From Chania fonticola_B (GTDB lineage: Bacteria; Pseudomonadota; Gammaproteobacteria; Enterobacterales; Enterobacteriaceae): a DNA stretch of 64,000 nt. A program made the translations under genes and the position numbers. The notes under the pieces were generated by a model that was given only the letters and a program-made list of their open reading frames with translations, was not told the DNA's origin and ran no database searches. Below, piece by piece: positions 44,880 to 53,530 of this stretch; position 1 is the first letter of the stretch; the number at the start of each line of letters is the position of its first letter. Location: NCBI RefSeq assembly GCF_048537545.1, contig NZ_CP183218.1; one strand, 5' to 3'.

Positions 44880-44971
44880 GGGCCGCAAACCCTTTAATGG
44901 GCCGGTAAAACTTAAATTGGGCCATAAAACCTGATACAGTGGGCCATAAATGGCAAAACGGGCCGTAAATA
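44880..44971 (+). repeat. Five helically phased GGGCC(A/G)(T/C)AAA repeats upstream of fic
   Basis: GGGCC cores start at 44880, 44899, 44919, 44941 and 44960, spaced 19, 20, 22 and 19 bases, each followed by a purine, usually a pyrimidine and AAA. The spacing is about two helical turns, so all cores face the same side of the DNA. They end 50 bases before the fic start, an ideal operator position. Confidence 0.75.
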
Positions 44972-45020
44972 TCATATTTTTCGGTCCGTGTTTTTACTGG
45001 CCCGCAGGAAACAAACATCG

Positions 45021-46379
45021 ATGACATCCTCAGTTACCCTACCCAACCTGCAGCAGGCCATCCTAACCGCCATCGCTGCCGCGAAAACTCCCGTCAGTTC
45101 TGGGGAACTGGCGAAGCAGCTTCAGGTCGGTCGCTCCACCATCAAGCGTCATATTGAGGTCCTGCTCAGGGAAGACAGAATCATCCGATACGGCACCGGA
45201 CGAGGAACCCGTTACACCCTCTCTGGGCAACAGACAGAGTTGGTACAACCCACTTCTTCGGTCACAACAGACAGTGGCATCGCACCTCACACCACGGAGG
45301 CGCAAGCTCTTCTCAACTACCTACACTCCCCACTGACTAGCAGGGAGATTACTGGTTATGACCGAAGCTTTGTGGAGGACTACATCCCGAACCAGACCTT
45401 TCTGCTGTCAGAGTCTCTTGCCAGGGCACTAATGGAAGAAGGGAAGATGGCCGGGCAGCAACCTGCAGGGACCTATGCCCGAAAAGTGCTGGAGCAGTTG
45501 CTGATTGATTTATCCTGGTCCTCATCGCAATTGGAAGGCAACCGGTATTCCTTGCTGGCAACCGAGGAACTCTTTAAAAGCGGGACAGAAGCCGGGGATA
45601 TGGATGCAGTGATGCTGTTGAACCATAAGCAGGCGATTGAGTTTATGGTCGATGCCGTCCCCGAATCCGGACTGACTGGCCCTGTCATCAGCAACCTTCA
45701 TGCTCTATTGATGCACGACTTGCTTTCTGAACCGGAAGGTCTCGGGGCCATCAGGAAGAAGATAGTGAATATCAGCGGAACAACTTACACTCCGCTGCAG
45801 ACACCTTTCCTGCTGCAGGAGATGTTTGACAAAATTATTGAGAAGGCCCGGCAAATCATAAATCCGGTAGAGTCCGCATTTTTTCTGTGGGTCAATCTTG
45901 CCTACCTGCAACCCTTTGAGGACGGTAACAAAAGAACCAGCAGGCTCGCGGCCAACATTCCGCTGATGCTGTATAATAGTGCCCCTTTGTCCTTCCTTGA
46001 CGCTGATGCCACGAATTATGCATACGCCATGATGGGGGTCTATGAAAAGCGTAATGTGGCTCTAGCGGTGGAGTTGTTTGAGCATCTGTACCGTCGCTCA
46101 ATAAAACGCTACGCCGTGACACTCCAGGCAATGGGTGTTCCTGACCCGTTCAGACTGCGCCACCGGGAGGACTTAAATACAGCCATCCGCTATATCGTCA
46201 CCGACAGGGAGAGTATCGAATCCGCCCTGCTAGCCATCACTATTGCCACAGAAGATAAGGAGCAGTTCAGGGCTCTCCTGCAGGATGAACTCCGGGTACT
46301 GAACACGCACAACTGCGCCCGGTATCGCCTTTCGATGCGTATGACGGAACAGTGGATTAAAGACGGGAAACCGGCCTAG
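45021..46379 (+). CDS. Fic-family protein with N-terminal winged helix and substituted catalytic histidine
   Basis: A 452-residue protein. Residues 5-70 form a winged helix (VSSGELAKQLQVGRSTIKRHIEVL). An inhibitory helix of class II type (SSQLEGN, Ser168 and Glu172) precedes the Fic core. The active-site loop reads LQPFEDGNKRTSRLAANI: the usual catalytic His is Gln297 and GNGR is GNKR. AMPylation of the normal type is thus doubtful; the Gln form seems to be a recurring Fic subgroup. ATG 45021 has AGGAAA about 10 bases upstream; a GTG 11 codons earlier is possible. Five repeats upstream suggest autoregulation. Confidence 0.82.
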   Translation: MTSSVTLPNLQQAILTAIAAAKTPVSSGELAKQLQVGRSTIKRHIEVLLREDRIIRYGTGRGTRYTLSGQQTELVQPTSSVTTDSGIAPHTTEAQALLNYLHSPLTSREITGYDRSFVEDYIPNQTFLLSESLARALMEEGKMAGQQPAGTYARKVLEQLLIDLSWSSSQLEGNRYSLLATEELFKSGTEAGDMDAVMLLNHKQAIEFMVDAVPESGLTGPVISNLHALLMHDLLSEPEGLGAIRKKIVNISGTTYTPLQTPFLLQEMFDKIIEKARQIINPVESAFFLWVNLAYLQPFEDGNKRTSRLAANIPLMLYNSAPLSFLDADATNYAYAMMGVYEKRNVALAVELFEHLYRRSIKRYAVTLQAMGVPDPFRLRHREDLNTAIRYIVTDRESIESALLAITIATEDKEQFRALLQDELRVLNTHNCARYRLSMRMTEQWIKDGKPA

Positions 46380-46613
46380 TCGCCCCGTTCAACCCATGCG
46401 AGATCCGCGGGAAATAGGCTGTAGGCGTGGCAGCACATACACCATCCTCAATTTTTCATTCCAGATGGTCTTCGGGGGAAAATTCATTAAGAGTGATGAT
46501 TTCAAACTGGTATTACTGGGGAGAGAGATCTTTGAACATGGCGGCCAGTCTATTTTTTACACTAACCTTATTAGGTTAAATTTTAGCTTCACGGTCAGGA
46601 CGTTGTCATTAAT

Positions 46614-46646
46614 AAAAAAAGCCGGGCAAATAACCCGGCATTTTTA
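46614..46646. terminator. Bidirectional terminator between fic and spy
   Basis: Stem GCCGGG/CCCGGC with a 7-base loop, flanked by A7 on the left and T5 on the right. It ends the leftward spy transcript and can also stop rightward transcription. The 230 bases between it and fic hold no supported gene. Confidence 0.82.
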
Positions 46647-46664
46647 TTTTGACAGCAATGTTAA

Positions 46665-47168
46665 TTATTCAGCGGCAGGCTGTTGATCGCGCATTTTTTT
46701 CATATGCTCCATCATCTTCTGCTCGCGTTTCTGATAATTCTCATTGTATTGTTTTTTCTGCTCTGGCGTTAGCAGGTTATACATTTTGTTTTCCGCTTTG
46801 GCGCGTTCCAGCATGTGCTCGGATTGCGCTTTACCGATCGCATCGATCTGGGCTTTTGCTTTGGCTTCGTCGAAGCTTTCCGAAGCGATCATGCTGTGCA
46901 GTGCCTGGCGCTCGTCTTTAGCACCCGGGCCGCGTTTTTGATGCGACTCTTTCATGATATCGCGCATCTGCTGGCGCTGCTCTTTGGTCAGGTTCAGGCC
47001 GGCAAACGGGCCTTCTTTGCCTGGGCCTTTATGATGCATCATTTTTGCCGGTGCAGCGGCTGTGGCCGATGCGGTTGCCGGGGTGGCAGTTGCGTCCGCA
47101 GCAAAGGCGGCAGAAGCAGAACCCAGGGCTAAGGTTGAAGCGACAAATAAAGCAGTCAGTTTACGCAT
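46665..47168 (-). CDS. spy: Periplasmic chaperone Spy
   Basis: A 167-residue ATP-independent periplasmic chaperone with a signal peptide nearly identical to that of E. coli Spy (MRKLTALFVASTLALG), an Ala/Thr-rich linker, MMHHKGPGKEG, and the two LTxxQ motifs of the CpxP/Spy family (LTKEQRQQ near 61 and LTPEQKKQ near 131). It protects unfolding proteins during envelope stress. In E. coli it is under BaeR and CpxR control, and sites for both can be read upstream here. Confidence 0.93.
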   Translation of the reverse strand: MRKLTALFVASTLALGSASAAFAADATATPATASATAAAPAKMMHHKGPGKEGPFAGLNLTKEQRQQMRDIMKESHQKRGPGAKDERQALHSMIASESFDEAKAKAQIDAIGKAQSEHMLERAKAENKMYNLLTPEQKKQYNENYQKREQKMMEHMKKMRDQQPAAE

Positions 47169-47280
47169 AATTATTTCCTTAAAAGTTATTCTTCATCAGG
47201 AGCGCTGTACGTTAACAGGCTCGCTATCTCGTCGTCGGAAATAATAGTATGCGCATGAATATATAGTAATGCGAGGGAGT

Positions 47281-47295
47281 GTAAATTTTTTAAAA
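47281..47295. promoter_or_regulatory. Candidate CpxR box upstream of spy
   Basis: GTAAA-N5-TAAAA matches the CpxR consensus GTAAA-N5-GTAAA in 9 of 10 positions and lies about 115 bases before the spy start. Confidence 0.4.
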
Positions 47296-47322
47296 TCAAA
47301 AATGGCAATATTCGTCAATTAT

Positions 47323-47340
47323 GAATAAATTATGGAGAAG
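47323..47340 (-). promoter_or_regulatory. Candidate BaeR box upstream of spy
   Basis: On the minus strand CTTCTCCATAATT matches the core TTCTCCATDATT of the BaeR consensus exactly (the 3' GGC is not conserved). It lies about 160 bases before the spy start, further upstream than the CpxR candidate. Confidence 0.55.
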
Positions 47341-47579
47341 GCGTCTGTTATTTGGAAGATTACATGACCCAAGCGTAATTATTAGTGTGGCTTTTGTCCA
47401 CCTCCAGCTTGGGATTAATTTAGCATCCCTAGCCACAACTCAGGCTCAACGAAGCCAAAAACTGATTTTCGCACACTGCGCGGTTCTCTTTTACACTCTA
47501 TACAGACGTCGTTCACGCGATCCCCATCGTCTTTCAGGCTGCAGCGTAGGGTCCGGCTGTCCCATTTTGAGGAATGAAC

Positions 47580-49571
47580 ATGTTCGCAGACCAAGGCCCG
47601 ATACTCCTTAACACCCATTTTGGCACCAGCAGCCCTTACTGGCATCTGGCGTTTGACAGCAATGCCCTGCAGTTGACGGCAATCAAAGGCAAAACACACC
47701 TTGCCGTGGCCCTCGACGAAATGCAGGCGGCGAAAATCCGCCGTCTGAGCGGGGTCACCGCCAGCCTGGATCTGACCATCCAGCTCAGCGGCCAGCCCAT
47801 CCACCTGCATTTGGTCGGCCGCCGGATCAATAAATTTGAGTGGGCTGGCACCGCCTCTGCCTATACCGATACCGAGGCCGTGGCACGTGATTTGGTGCAC
47901 GGCCTATCGTTTGCCGAACAGGTGGTGTCAGAGGCTAATTCCGTCATTGTCATCGTTGACCAACACGGCCGCGTCCAGCGCTTTAACCGCCTGAGCGAAG
48001 AGTATACCGGCCTGCAGGAACAGGACGTGATTGGCAAAAACGTCTTCAAGATGTTTATGAGCCCCGAAGAGGCCGCAGCATCCCGGCGCAATATTGCCAA
48101 CTTCTTTCACAACGGGGCCTCCTATGAGGTGGAGCGCTGGATCAAAACGGTCAAAGGCGAGCGGTTATTCCTGTTCCGCAACAAGTTTGTCCACAGCGGC
48201 AGCGGCAAAAAAGAGGTGTTCCTGATCTGTTCCGGCACGGATATCACCGAAGAACGCCGTGCCCAGGAACGCCTGCGGCTATTGGCCAATACCGATACCA
48301 TCACCGGCCTGCCAAACCGCAACGCCATTCAGGATGATATCAACCGGGCGATAAGCGAACGCGGTGAAAGCCACGTAGGGCTGGTCTATCTCGATCTGGA
48401 TAACTTCAAAAAAGTGAACGACGCCTATGGCCATATGTTTGGCGATCGCTTGCTGATCGAGGTGTCCCACGCCATTCTCAGTTGCCTGGATCATGGAGAA
48501 AAACTTGCCCGTCTGGGGGGCGATGAATTTCTGGTGCTGGTCACCCAGGCCGACCGGATCATGCTGCAAGAGCTGGCCCAGCGCATTATCGATCGCTTGC
48601 AAATGCCCTTCCGCATCGGCCTGATCGAGGTCTACACCGGCTGTTCGATTGGCATTGCCCTCTGCCCGCAACATGGCCACGATCTGGACAGCCTGATCCG
48701 CAGCGCCGATACCGCCATGTACGTCGCCAAGGAGCACGGCAAACGCACCTTTATCGTCTTCTCGCCGGACATGAACCGCCGCGTTGCCGAATACATGTGG
48801 CTGGATACCAACCTGCGTAAGGGGCTGGAACAGGAGCAACTGGTGGTGTATTACCAACCCAAGGTCACAACGCTCAACGGAGCCGTGAACAGCGTAGAGG
48901 CGCTGGTCCGCTGGGATTCACCGGAGCGCGGGCTGATCCCACCGCTGCAGTTTATCTCCTATGCCGAAGAGTCCGGGCTGATTGCCCCACTTGGCCGCTG
49001 GGTGCTGCAAACCGCCGCTAAACAGGCTGCCATTTGGCAGCAGCAGGGGCTGAATTTACGCATTGCGGTTAACCTTTCCGCCAGGCAGTTGGTGGATGAC
49101 AGCGTGGTAGACGATCTGGTTGAGGTACTGCGAGAAAACCAGCTTTCTCCCTGCACTCTGGACTTTGAGCTGACCGAGAGCAGCCTGATAGAAGATGAGA
49201 ATCGGGCTCGTGAGGTGATCGCCCGGCTACGGGCCTTGGGCGCCCAGGTACACCTGGATGATTTTGGCACCGGTTACTCCTCTCTGGCCCAGTTGGCACG
49301 TATCCCGCTGGACGCTATCAAGCTGGATCAAAGCTTTGTTCGCGGCGTCAATCTGGCCCCGGTATCACAGTCATTGATACGCGCCATCATCGCGGTCGCC
49401 GAAGCGCTACAGTTCAAGGTGATTGCCGAAGGGGTCGAGACGGACAGTGAAAATCGTTTCCTGGACTGCGTAGGGGTCGATGAAAAACAGGGATTCCTGT
49501 TCGCCCGGCCGATGCTGCCCGAACAGTTGGAGCAGTGGCTGAAAACCTATAGCCCGCAATCACCAAAGTGA
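47580..49571 (+). CDS. rpfR: RpfR-type diffusible-signal receptor / c-di-GMP enzyme (PAS-GGDEF-EAL)
   Basis: A 663-residue protein: N-terminal RpfF-interaction-like domain (about 1-95), PAS sensor (about 105-225), GGDEF (motif RLGGDEF intact, about residue 313) and EAL (EALVRW about 440; DDFGTGYSSL about 560). It aligns throughout with E. coli PdeR (YciR). With an RpfF-type synthase convergent 20 bases away, it fits RpfR of Burkholderia and Cronobacter, which binds the cis-2-dodecenoic signal through PAS and then degrades c-di-GMP. ATG 47580 has GAGGA at a proper distance; an ATG two codons earlier is too close to it. Confidence 0.9.
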   Translation: MFADQGPILLNTHFGTSSPYWHLAFDSNALQLTAIKGKTHLAVALDEMQAAKIRRLSGVTASLDLTIQLSGQPIHLHLVGRRINKFEWAGTASAYTDTEAVARDLVHGLSFAEQVVSEANSVIVIVDQHGRVQRFNRLSEEYTGLQEQDVIGKNVFKMFMSPEEAAASRRNIANFFHNGASYEVERWIKTVKGERLFLFRNKFVHSGSGKKEVFLICSGTDITEERRAQERLRLLANTDTITGLPNRNAIQDDINRAISERGESHVGLVYLDLDNFKKVNDAYGHMFGDRLLIEVSHAILSCLDHGEKLARLGGDEFLVLVTQADRIMLQELAQRIIDRLQMPFRIGLIEVYTGCSIGIALCPQHGHDLDSLIRSADTAMYVAKEHGKRTFIVFSPDMNRRVAEYMWLDTNLRKGLEQEQLVVYYQPKVTTLNGAVNSVEALVRWDSPERGLIPPLQFISYAEESGLIAPLGRWVLQTAAKQAAIWQQQGLNLRIAVNLSARQLVDDSVVDDLVEVLRENQLSPCTLDFELTESSLIEDENRAREVIARLRALGAQVHLDDFGTGYSSLAQLARIPLDAIKLDQSFVRGVNLAPVSQSLIRAIIAVAEALQFKVIAEGVETDSENRFLDCVGVDEKQGFLFARPMLPEQLEQWLKTYSPQSPK

Positions 49572-49590
49572 TGCGGGCGGGAATTAACGC

Positions 49591-50457
49591 TTAGCCAGCG
49601 TGACGCTGATTAAGCGTGTGCCGATCCTGCAACACCACCAACCGTTCAATGTACAGGCGATCCTTCTCCTCGATGGTAAAGGCCGCGTGCACCCAATCCT
49701 CGGTAATGTCCATCAGCTCGGAGCGGGTTAACTGTAATACCCGCTGACGCGCGCGTAACATGGCACGCATACCGTTCAGCTTGGGCCTGATGGTGTCGAT
49801 GAAGGTACGAGTCGCCATATAGGCATCACCTGGTTGAAACAGCTTATCCACCAGCCCATAGTTTTCGAACCATTCGGCAGTGTGAGACTCGCCGCTCCAG
49901 ATCAGTTCTTCCGCCAGGCGCATACCTGCCTTGCGGGCTACCAGTGAATAACCGCCCATACCGGGAAACAGATTGAAGGCGATTTCTGGGAACCCCATCC
50001 GTGCGTTGTTCTGCGCCAAAACAAAATGGTGCGCCAATGCCGCCTCAAAACCGCCCCCTAGCGCGCTGCCCTCCACCATGGCAATGCTGATGGCCCCGGT
50101 ATCAAAACCTCGTGCTGCCGCATGCACACAGTCGATACAGGCCCGGGCATATGCCATCATCGCCTCACGCCTGCGGTTTTTGATCGCTTCGGCAAAAAAG
50201 CTCAGATCCCCGCCGACGTTAAACATGTTTTGCACCAGCGAGCCGGTGACCCAGAAGTCGAACTGCAACGTCGACTCTTTCGCCGCCTGCGCCAGCGTCA
50301 TGATGTCTTCTATCAGCGCCTGATTGAAGCAAGGACGCGGCTCTGCACGCAGTAACATCCACATGATGTGGCGATCTTCCTCGTAATAAGCGGAAAGTTG
50401 CGACAGGTTGCCCGCTTCGGTAAATGGACGACAGGTGGGATGATTGAATAATTTCAT
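49591..50457 (-). CDS. rpfF: DSF-family signal synthase RpfF
   Basis: A 288-residue crotonase-fold enzyme that makes cis-2-unsaturated fatty acid signals from acyl-ACP. The two catalytic glutamates are Glu138 (ALGGGFEAAL) and Glu158 (GFPEIAFNLFPGMGGYS), 20 residues apart as Glu141/Glu161 in Xanthomonas RpfF; FNLFPGMG is a hallmark of RpfF versus other crotonases. I start at ATG 50457 with GAAGG 5 bases upstream, giving the usual length. It is convergent with rpfR, the same arrangement as in Burkholderia cenocepacia. Confidence 0.9.
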   Translation of the reverse strand: MKLFNHPTCRPFTEAGNLSQLSAYYEEDRHIMWMLLRAEPRPCFNQALIEDIMTLAQAAKESTLQFDFWVTGSLVQNMFNVGGDLSFFAEAIKNRRREAMMAYARACIDCVHAAARGFDTGAISIAMVEGSALGGGFEAALAHHFVLAQNNARMGFPEIAFNLFPGMGGYSLVARKAGMRLAEELIWSGESHTAEWFENYGLVDKLFQPGDAYMATRTFIDTIRPKLNGMRAMLRARQRVLQLTRSELMDITEDWVHAAFTIEEKDRLYIERLVVLQDRHTLNQRHAG

Positions 50458-50778
50458 AAGACCTTCCATTTTATCTATTGATTCAGGAAATAACCGTTCC
50501 AGCCCCTACGGCTGCAGTAGGCGCATGCCGGATAAAAAAGCGCGCGCCATAAGATGAGTAAAAGCCTTCCTGGCGCTGAGATAGATAAAATTGCAGGGAT
50601 CCGGCAGAAAAACAGACGTGTGGTGAATAGGACAAAATCGAACGTTCTTACTCGCAGTTGTTGGTAGAGGCCATCATCAGAATTAACCCAATCTCGTCCA
50701 TTAGCGACCAAATCGAGGGCATATTTGGCTATAATCAAGCACATGCCCATTGATTTACCTGAAGGATACCGTGACGTA
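50458..50778. other. rpfF-yhjD divergent region with a -10 box
   Basis: This gap contains the rpfF and yhjD promoters. TGGCTATAAT (50726-50735) is a good extended -10 for yhjD, with a start site near 50742; no clear -35 is seen. No gene supported. Confidence 0.5.
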
Positions 50779-51774
50779 ATGCAGAATAAAGCCGCTCCAG
50801 AGCAGCCTGAGGCCATTGAGAAACCGACGATCGCCATCAAAACCGGCAATCAAAAACTGGATAAAGGCCTTTCGGGGTTCGCTCGCCTGATAGAGCGCGT
50901 TAAAGCCTGGCCCACCATCGCTCACCTGCTGCGAGCCACCGAACGCTTCAACGACCGTCTCGGCAGCCAGTTTGGCGCCGCCATTACCTACTTCTCGTTT
51001 CTCTCACTGATCCCGATCCTGATGGTGTCGTTTGCCGCCGTGGGCTTTGTGCTGGCATCTAATCCGGATTTGCTGGCCGAACTGATCAACAAGATCGTCA
51101 ACAGCATCAGCGATCCCACGCTGGCCAGTACCTTGAAGAACACGGTGAATACCGCCATCCAGCAACGTACCACCGTCGGCCTGACCGGTCTGGCGCTGGC
51201 GCTGTACTCCGGCATCAGTTGGATGGGTAACCTGCGTGAGGCGATCCGCGCCCAGTCCCGTGACGTCTGGGAACGTAATCCGCAGGATCAGGAGAAAATC
51301 TATTTTCGCTACACCCGCGATTTTATTTCATTAACTGGCTTGGTGGTGGCGCTGATCGTCACTCTGTCTTTAACCTCGATTGCGGGTTCTGCCCAGGCGG
51401 CCATCGTGCATGCGTTGGGACTGGATGGCATTGAATGGCTGCGGCCGGCGATGACGCTGATCGCGCTGTCGATCTCCATTTTTGCCAACTACCTGCTGTT
51501 TCTGTGGATCTTCTGGATGCTGCCACGCCATAAGCCGAAGAAAAAAGCGCTGCTGCGCGGCACCCTGATCGCCGCAATTGGCTTTGAAGCCATCAAGTTT
51601 GTGATGACCATGACGCTGCCACAGGTCGCCAAATCACCTTCCGGTGCCGCCTTTGGCTCGGTGATCGGGCTGATGGCGTTCTTCTACTTTTTTGCCCGCC
51701 TGACGCTGTTTTGCGCCGCCTGGATCGCCACGGCACAGTATAAAGAGGACAAAACCCTGCCGCAGGGCAAGTGA
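50779..51774 (+). CDS. yhjD: Inner-membrane protein YhjD (BrkB/YihY family)
   Basis: A 331-residue membrane protein of the YihY/BrkB family, close to E. coli YhjD (GSQFGAAITYFSFLS, SGISWMGNLREAIRAQSRDVWERNPQDQEK, FFARLTLFCAAWIATA). Six or so membrane helices. YhjD variants suppress lipid A defects in E. coli, so it is linked to lipid or LPS precursor transport, but the mechanism is unsettled. I use ATG 50779 because a -10 box at 50730 puts the transcript start near 50742 and the length then fits; ATG 50743 would be nearly leaderless. Confidence 0.88.
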   Translation: MQNKAAPEQPEAIEKPTIAIKTGNQKLDKGLSGFARLIERVKAWPTIAHLLRATERFNDRLGSQFGAAITYFSFLSLIPILMVSFAAVGFVLASNPDLLAELINKIVNSISDPTLASTLKNTVNTAIQQRTTVGLTGLALALYSGISWMGNLREAIRAQSRDVWERNPQDQEKIYFRYTRDFISLTGLVVALIVTLSLTSIAGSAQAAIVHALGLDGIEWLRPAMTLIALSISIFANYLLFLWIFWMLPRHKPKKKALLRGTLIAAIGFEAIKFVMTMTLPQVAKSPSGAAFGSVIGLMAFFYFFARLTLFCAAWIATAQYKEDKTLPQGK

Positions 51775-51801
51775 ATATCCACCATCAGCATGGTATTCAT
51801 G

Positions 51802-51830
51802 CCAGTCGCAAGGTTGCGACTGGTTTTTTA
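51802..51830 (+). terminator. Rho-independent terminator of yhjD
   Basis: A perfect 10-bp stem (CCAGTCGCAA/TTGCGACTGG) around GG is followed by TTTTTT. The rest of the gap to yhjE (51831-52115) is AT-rich promoter region without a gene. Confidence 0.88.
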
Positions 51831-52115
51831 TTTCAATAATCAACTCAAAAAGCAGTCAATAACTCTAAAACAAGACTAACCGATCGGCAAAAACCAGCAT
51901 AACAAACTACCCTATAACTTTTCTTTGCACCTTTTCCAGTCATTCTCTCTGCTTATAGCTCACTTCACCACGTTAACGACCATAGAACGTCAACTCGTTA
52001 AAACATTAGTCTTTTTAACAGTTTATTTGCCAGATAGTACAAAATCTCCCCGTTGAAAAGCCATTTTGCTATGACTAAGATGAATTTTTCCCTAGTCAAA
52101 ATATAAGAAATAACT

Positions 52116-53438
52116 ATGCAAGCCACCATCGCAACCCCCTTGGACGCCGATGCCGCGTCCACACCGGTTAACTCCCGGGGAAAAGTCATCGTCGCCTCTC
52201 TGGTCGGTACCGCCATCGAGTTCTTTGATTTCTATATTTATGCCACCGCTGCGGTGATCGTATTCCCGCATATCTTCTTCCCACAGGGTGACCCGGCAGC
52301 TGCAACGCTACAATCGCTGGCCACCTTCGCCATCGCCTTTGTGGCACGGCCCATCGGCTCTGCTCTGTTCGGCCACTTCGGCGACCGCGTCGGGCGGAAG
52401 GTCACCTTGGTGGCTTCACTGCTGACCATGGGGATTTCCACCGTGCTGATCGGCCTGCTGCCAAGCTATGCAACCATTGGCATCTTTGCACCGATCCTGC
52501 TGGCGCTGGCACGCTTTGGCCAAGGCCTGGGTCTGGGTGGCGAATGGGGCGGTGCCGCGTTGCTGGCCACCGAGAATGCGCCTGCCAACAAACGTGCGCT
52601 GTACGGCTCTTTCCCGCAGTTGGGTGCACCGATCGGCTTCTTCTTCGCCAACGGCACCTTCCTGCTGCTCTCCTGGTTGCTGACTGACGAACAGTTCATG
52701 ACCTGGGGCTGGCGCGTACCGTTTATCCTCTCTGCCGCGCTGGTGCTGGTTGGTCTGTATGTGCGTATTTCGCTGCACGAGACTCCGGTTTTTGCCAAGG
52801 TGGCCAAAGCGGGCAAACAGGTGAAGGTCCCGCTCGGGACGCTGTTGAGCAAACACAAAAAGGCTACCATCCTGGGTACCTTCATCATGCTGGCTACCTA
52901 TACGCTGTTCTACCTGATGACCGTTTACTCCATGACCTACGGCACGGCCGCAGAGCCGCTGGGGCTGGGATATTCACGTAACAGCTTCCTGTGGATGCTG
53001 ATGGTAGCGGTGATTGGTTTTGGCGTGATGGTGCCGATCGCCGGTTTGCTGGCCGATGCCTTTGGCCGCCGCAAGACCATGATTGTCATCACCCTGTTGA
53101 TGATCGGCTTTGCCTTCCTGTTCCCGAGCATGCTGGGTTCCGGCAATCAGCTGTTGGTGATGGCTTTCCTGCTGCTGGGGCTGAGCATTATGGGCCTGAC
53201 CTTTGGCCCGATGGGCGCACTGCTGCCTGAACTGTTCCCAACCGAAGTGCGCTACACCGGAGCCTCGTTCTCGTATAACGTGGCCTCGATCCTGGGGGCT
53301 TCGGTAGCGCCTTATATTGCGACCTGGTTGGCTAACAACTACGGGCTGTTCTACGTTGGCATGTACCTGGCGGCCATGGCCAGCCTGACGCTGATCGCGC
53401 TGCTGCTGATGAAAGAAACCCGCCACACGTCTCTGTAA
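52116..53438 (+). CDS. yhjE: MFS metabolite transporter YhjE
   Basis: A 440-residue major facilitator of the metabolite:H+ symporter family, the same length as E. coli YhjE and highly similar throughout (GTAIEFFDFYIYATAA at 30-45, GHFGDRVGRK loop near 90, LLPELFPTEVRYTGAS near 370). Twelve membrane helices. The substrate is unknown; relatives include ShiA and ProP-like carriers. Confidence 0.92.
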   Translation: MQATIATPLDADAASTPVNSRGKVIVASLVGTAIEFFDFYIYATAAVIVFPHIFFPQGDPAAATLQSLATFAIAFVARPIGSALFGHFGDRVGRKVTLVASLLTMGISTVLIGLLPSYATIGIFAPILLALARFGQGLGLGGEWGGAALLATENAPANKRALYGSFPQLGAPIGFFFANGTFLLLSWLLTDEQFMTWGWRVPFILSAALVLVGLYVRISLHETPVFAKVAKAGKQVKVPLGTLLSKHKKATILGTFIMLATYTLFYLMTVYSMTYGTAAEPLGLGYSRNSFLWMLMVAVIGFGVMVPIAGLLADAFGRRKTMIVITLLMIGFAFLFPSMLGSGNQLLVMAFLLLGLSIMGLTFGPMGALLPELFPTEVRYTGASFSYNVASILGASVAPYIATWLANNYGLFYVGMYLAAMASLTLIALLLMKETRHTSL

Positions 53439-53447
53439 TCCTCTCCC

Positions 53448-53476
53448 GGCCCCCTGCCTATGGGGGCCTGTTTGTC
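53448..53476 (+). terminator. Probable terminator of yhjE
   Basis: A 7-bp GC stem (GGCCCCC/GGGGGCC) with a 7-base loop is followed by TGTTTGTCTGTT. The T-run is interrupted. Confidence 0.55.
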
Positions 53477-53530
53477 TGTTGTCACAAATCCCGGCTATGC
53501 TATCCCTCCATTTGCTGAGGAAACCCGCCC

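Noticed and set aside
44880..44971. Possible CRISPR array (regular GGGCC repeats)
   Set aside because: The repeat core is only about 10 bases with about 10 bases between cores and no cas genes are near; an operator array fits better.
46396..46686. 96-codon + strand frame between fic and spy
   Set aside because: It runs through the bidirectional terminator and into the end of spy; no ribosome site or family features.
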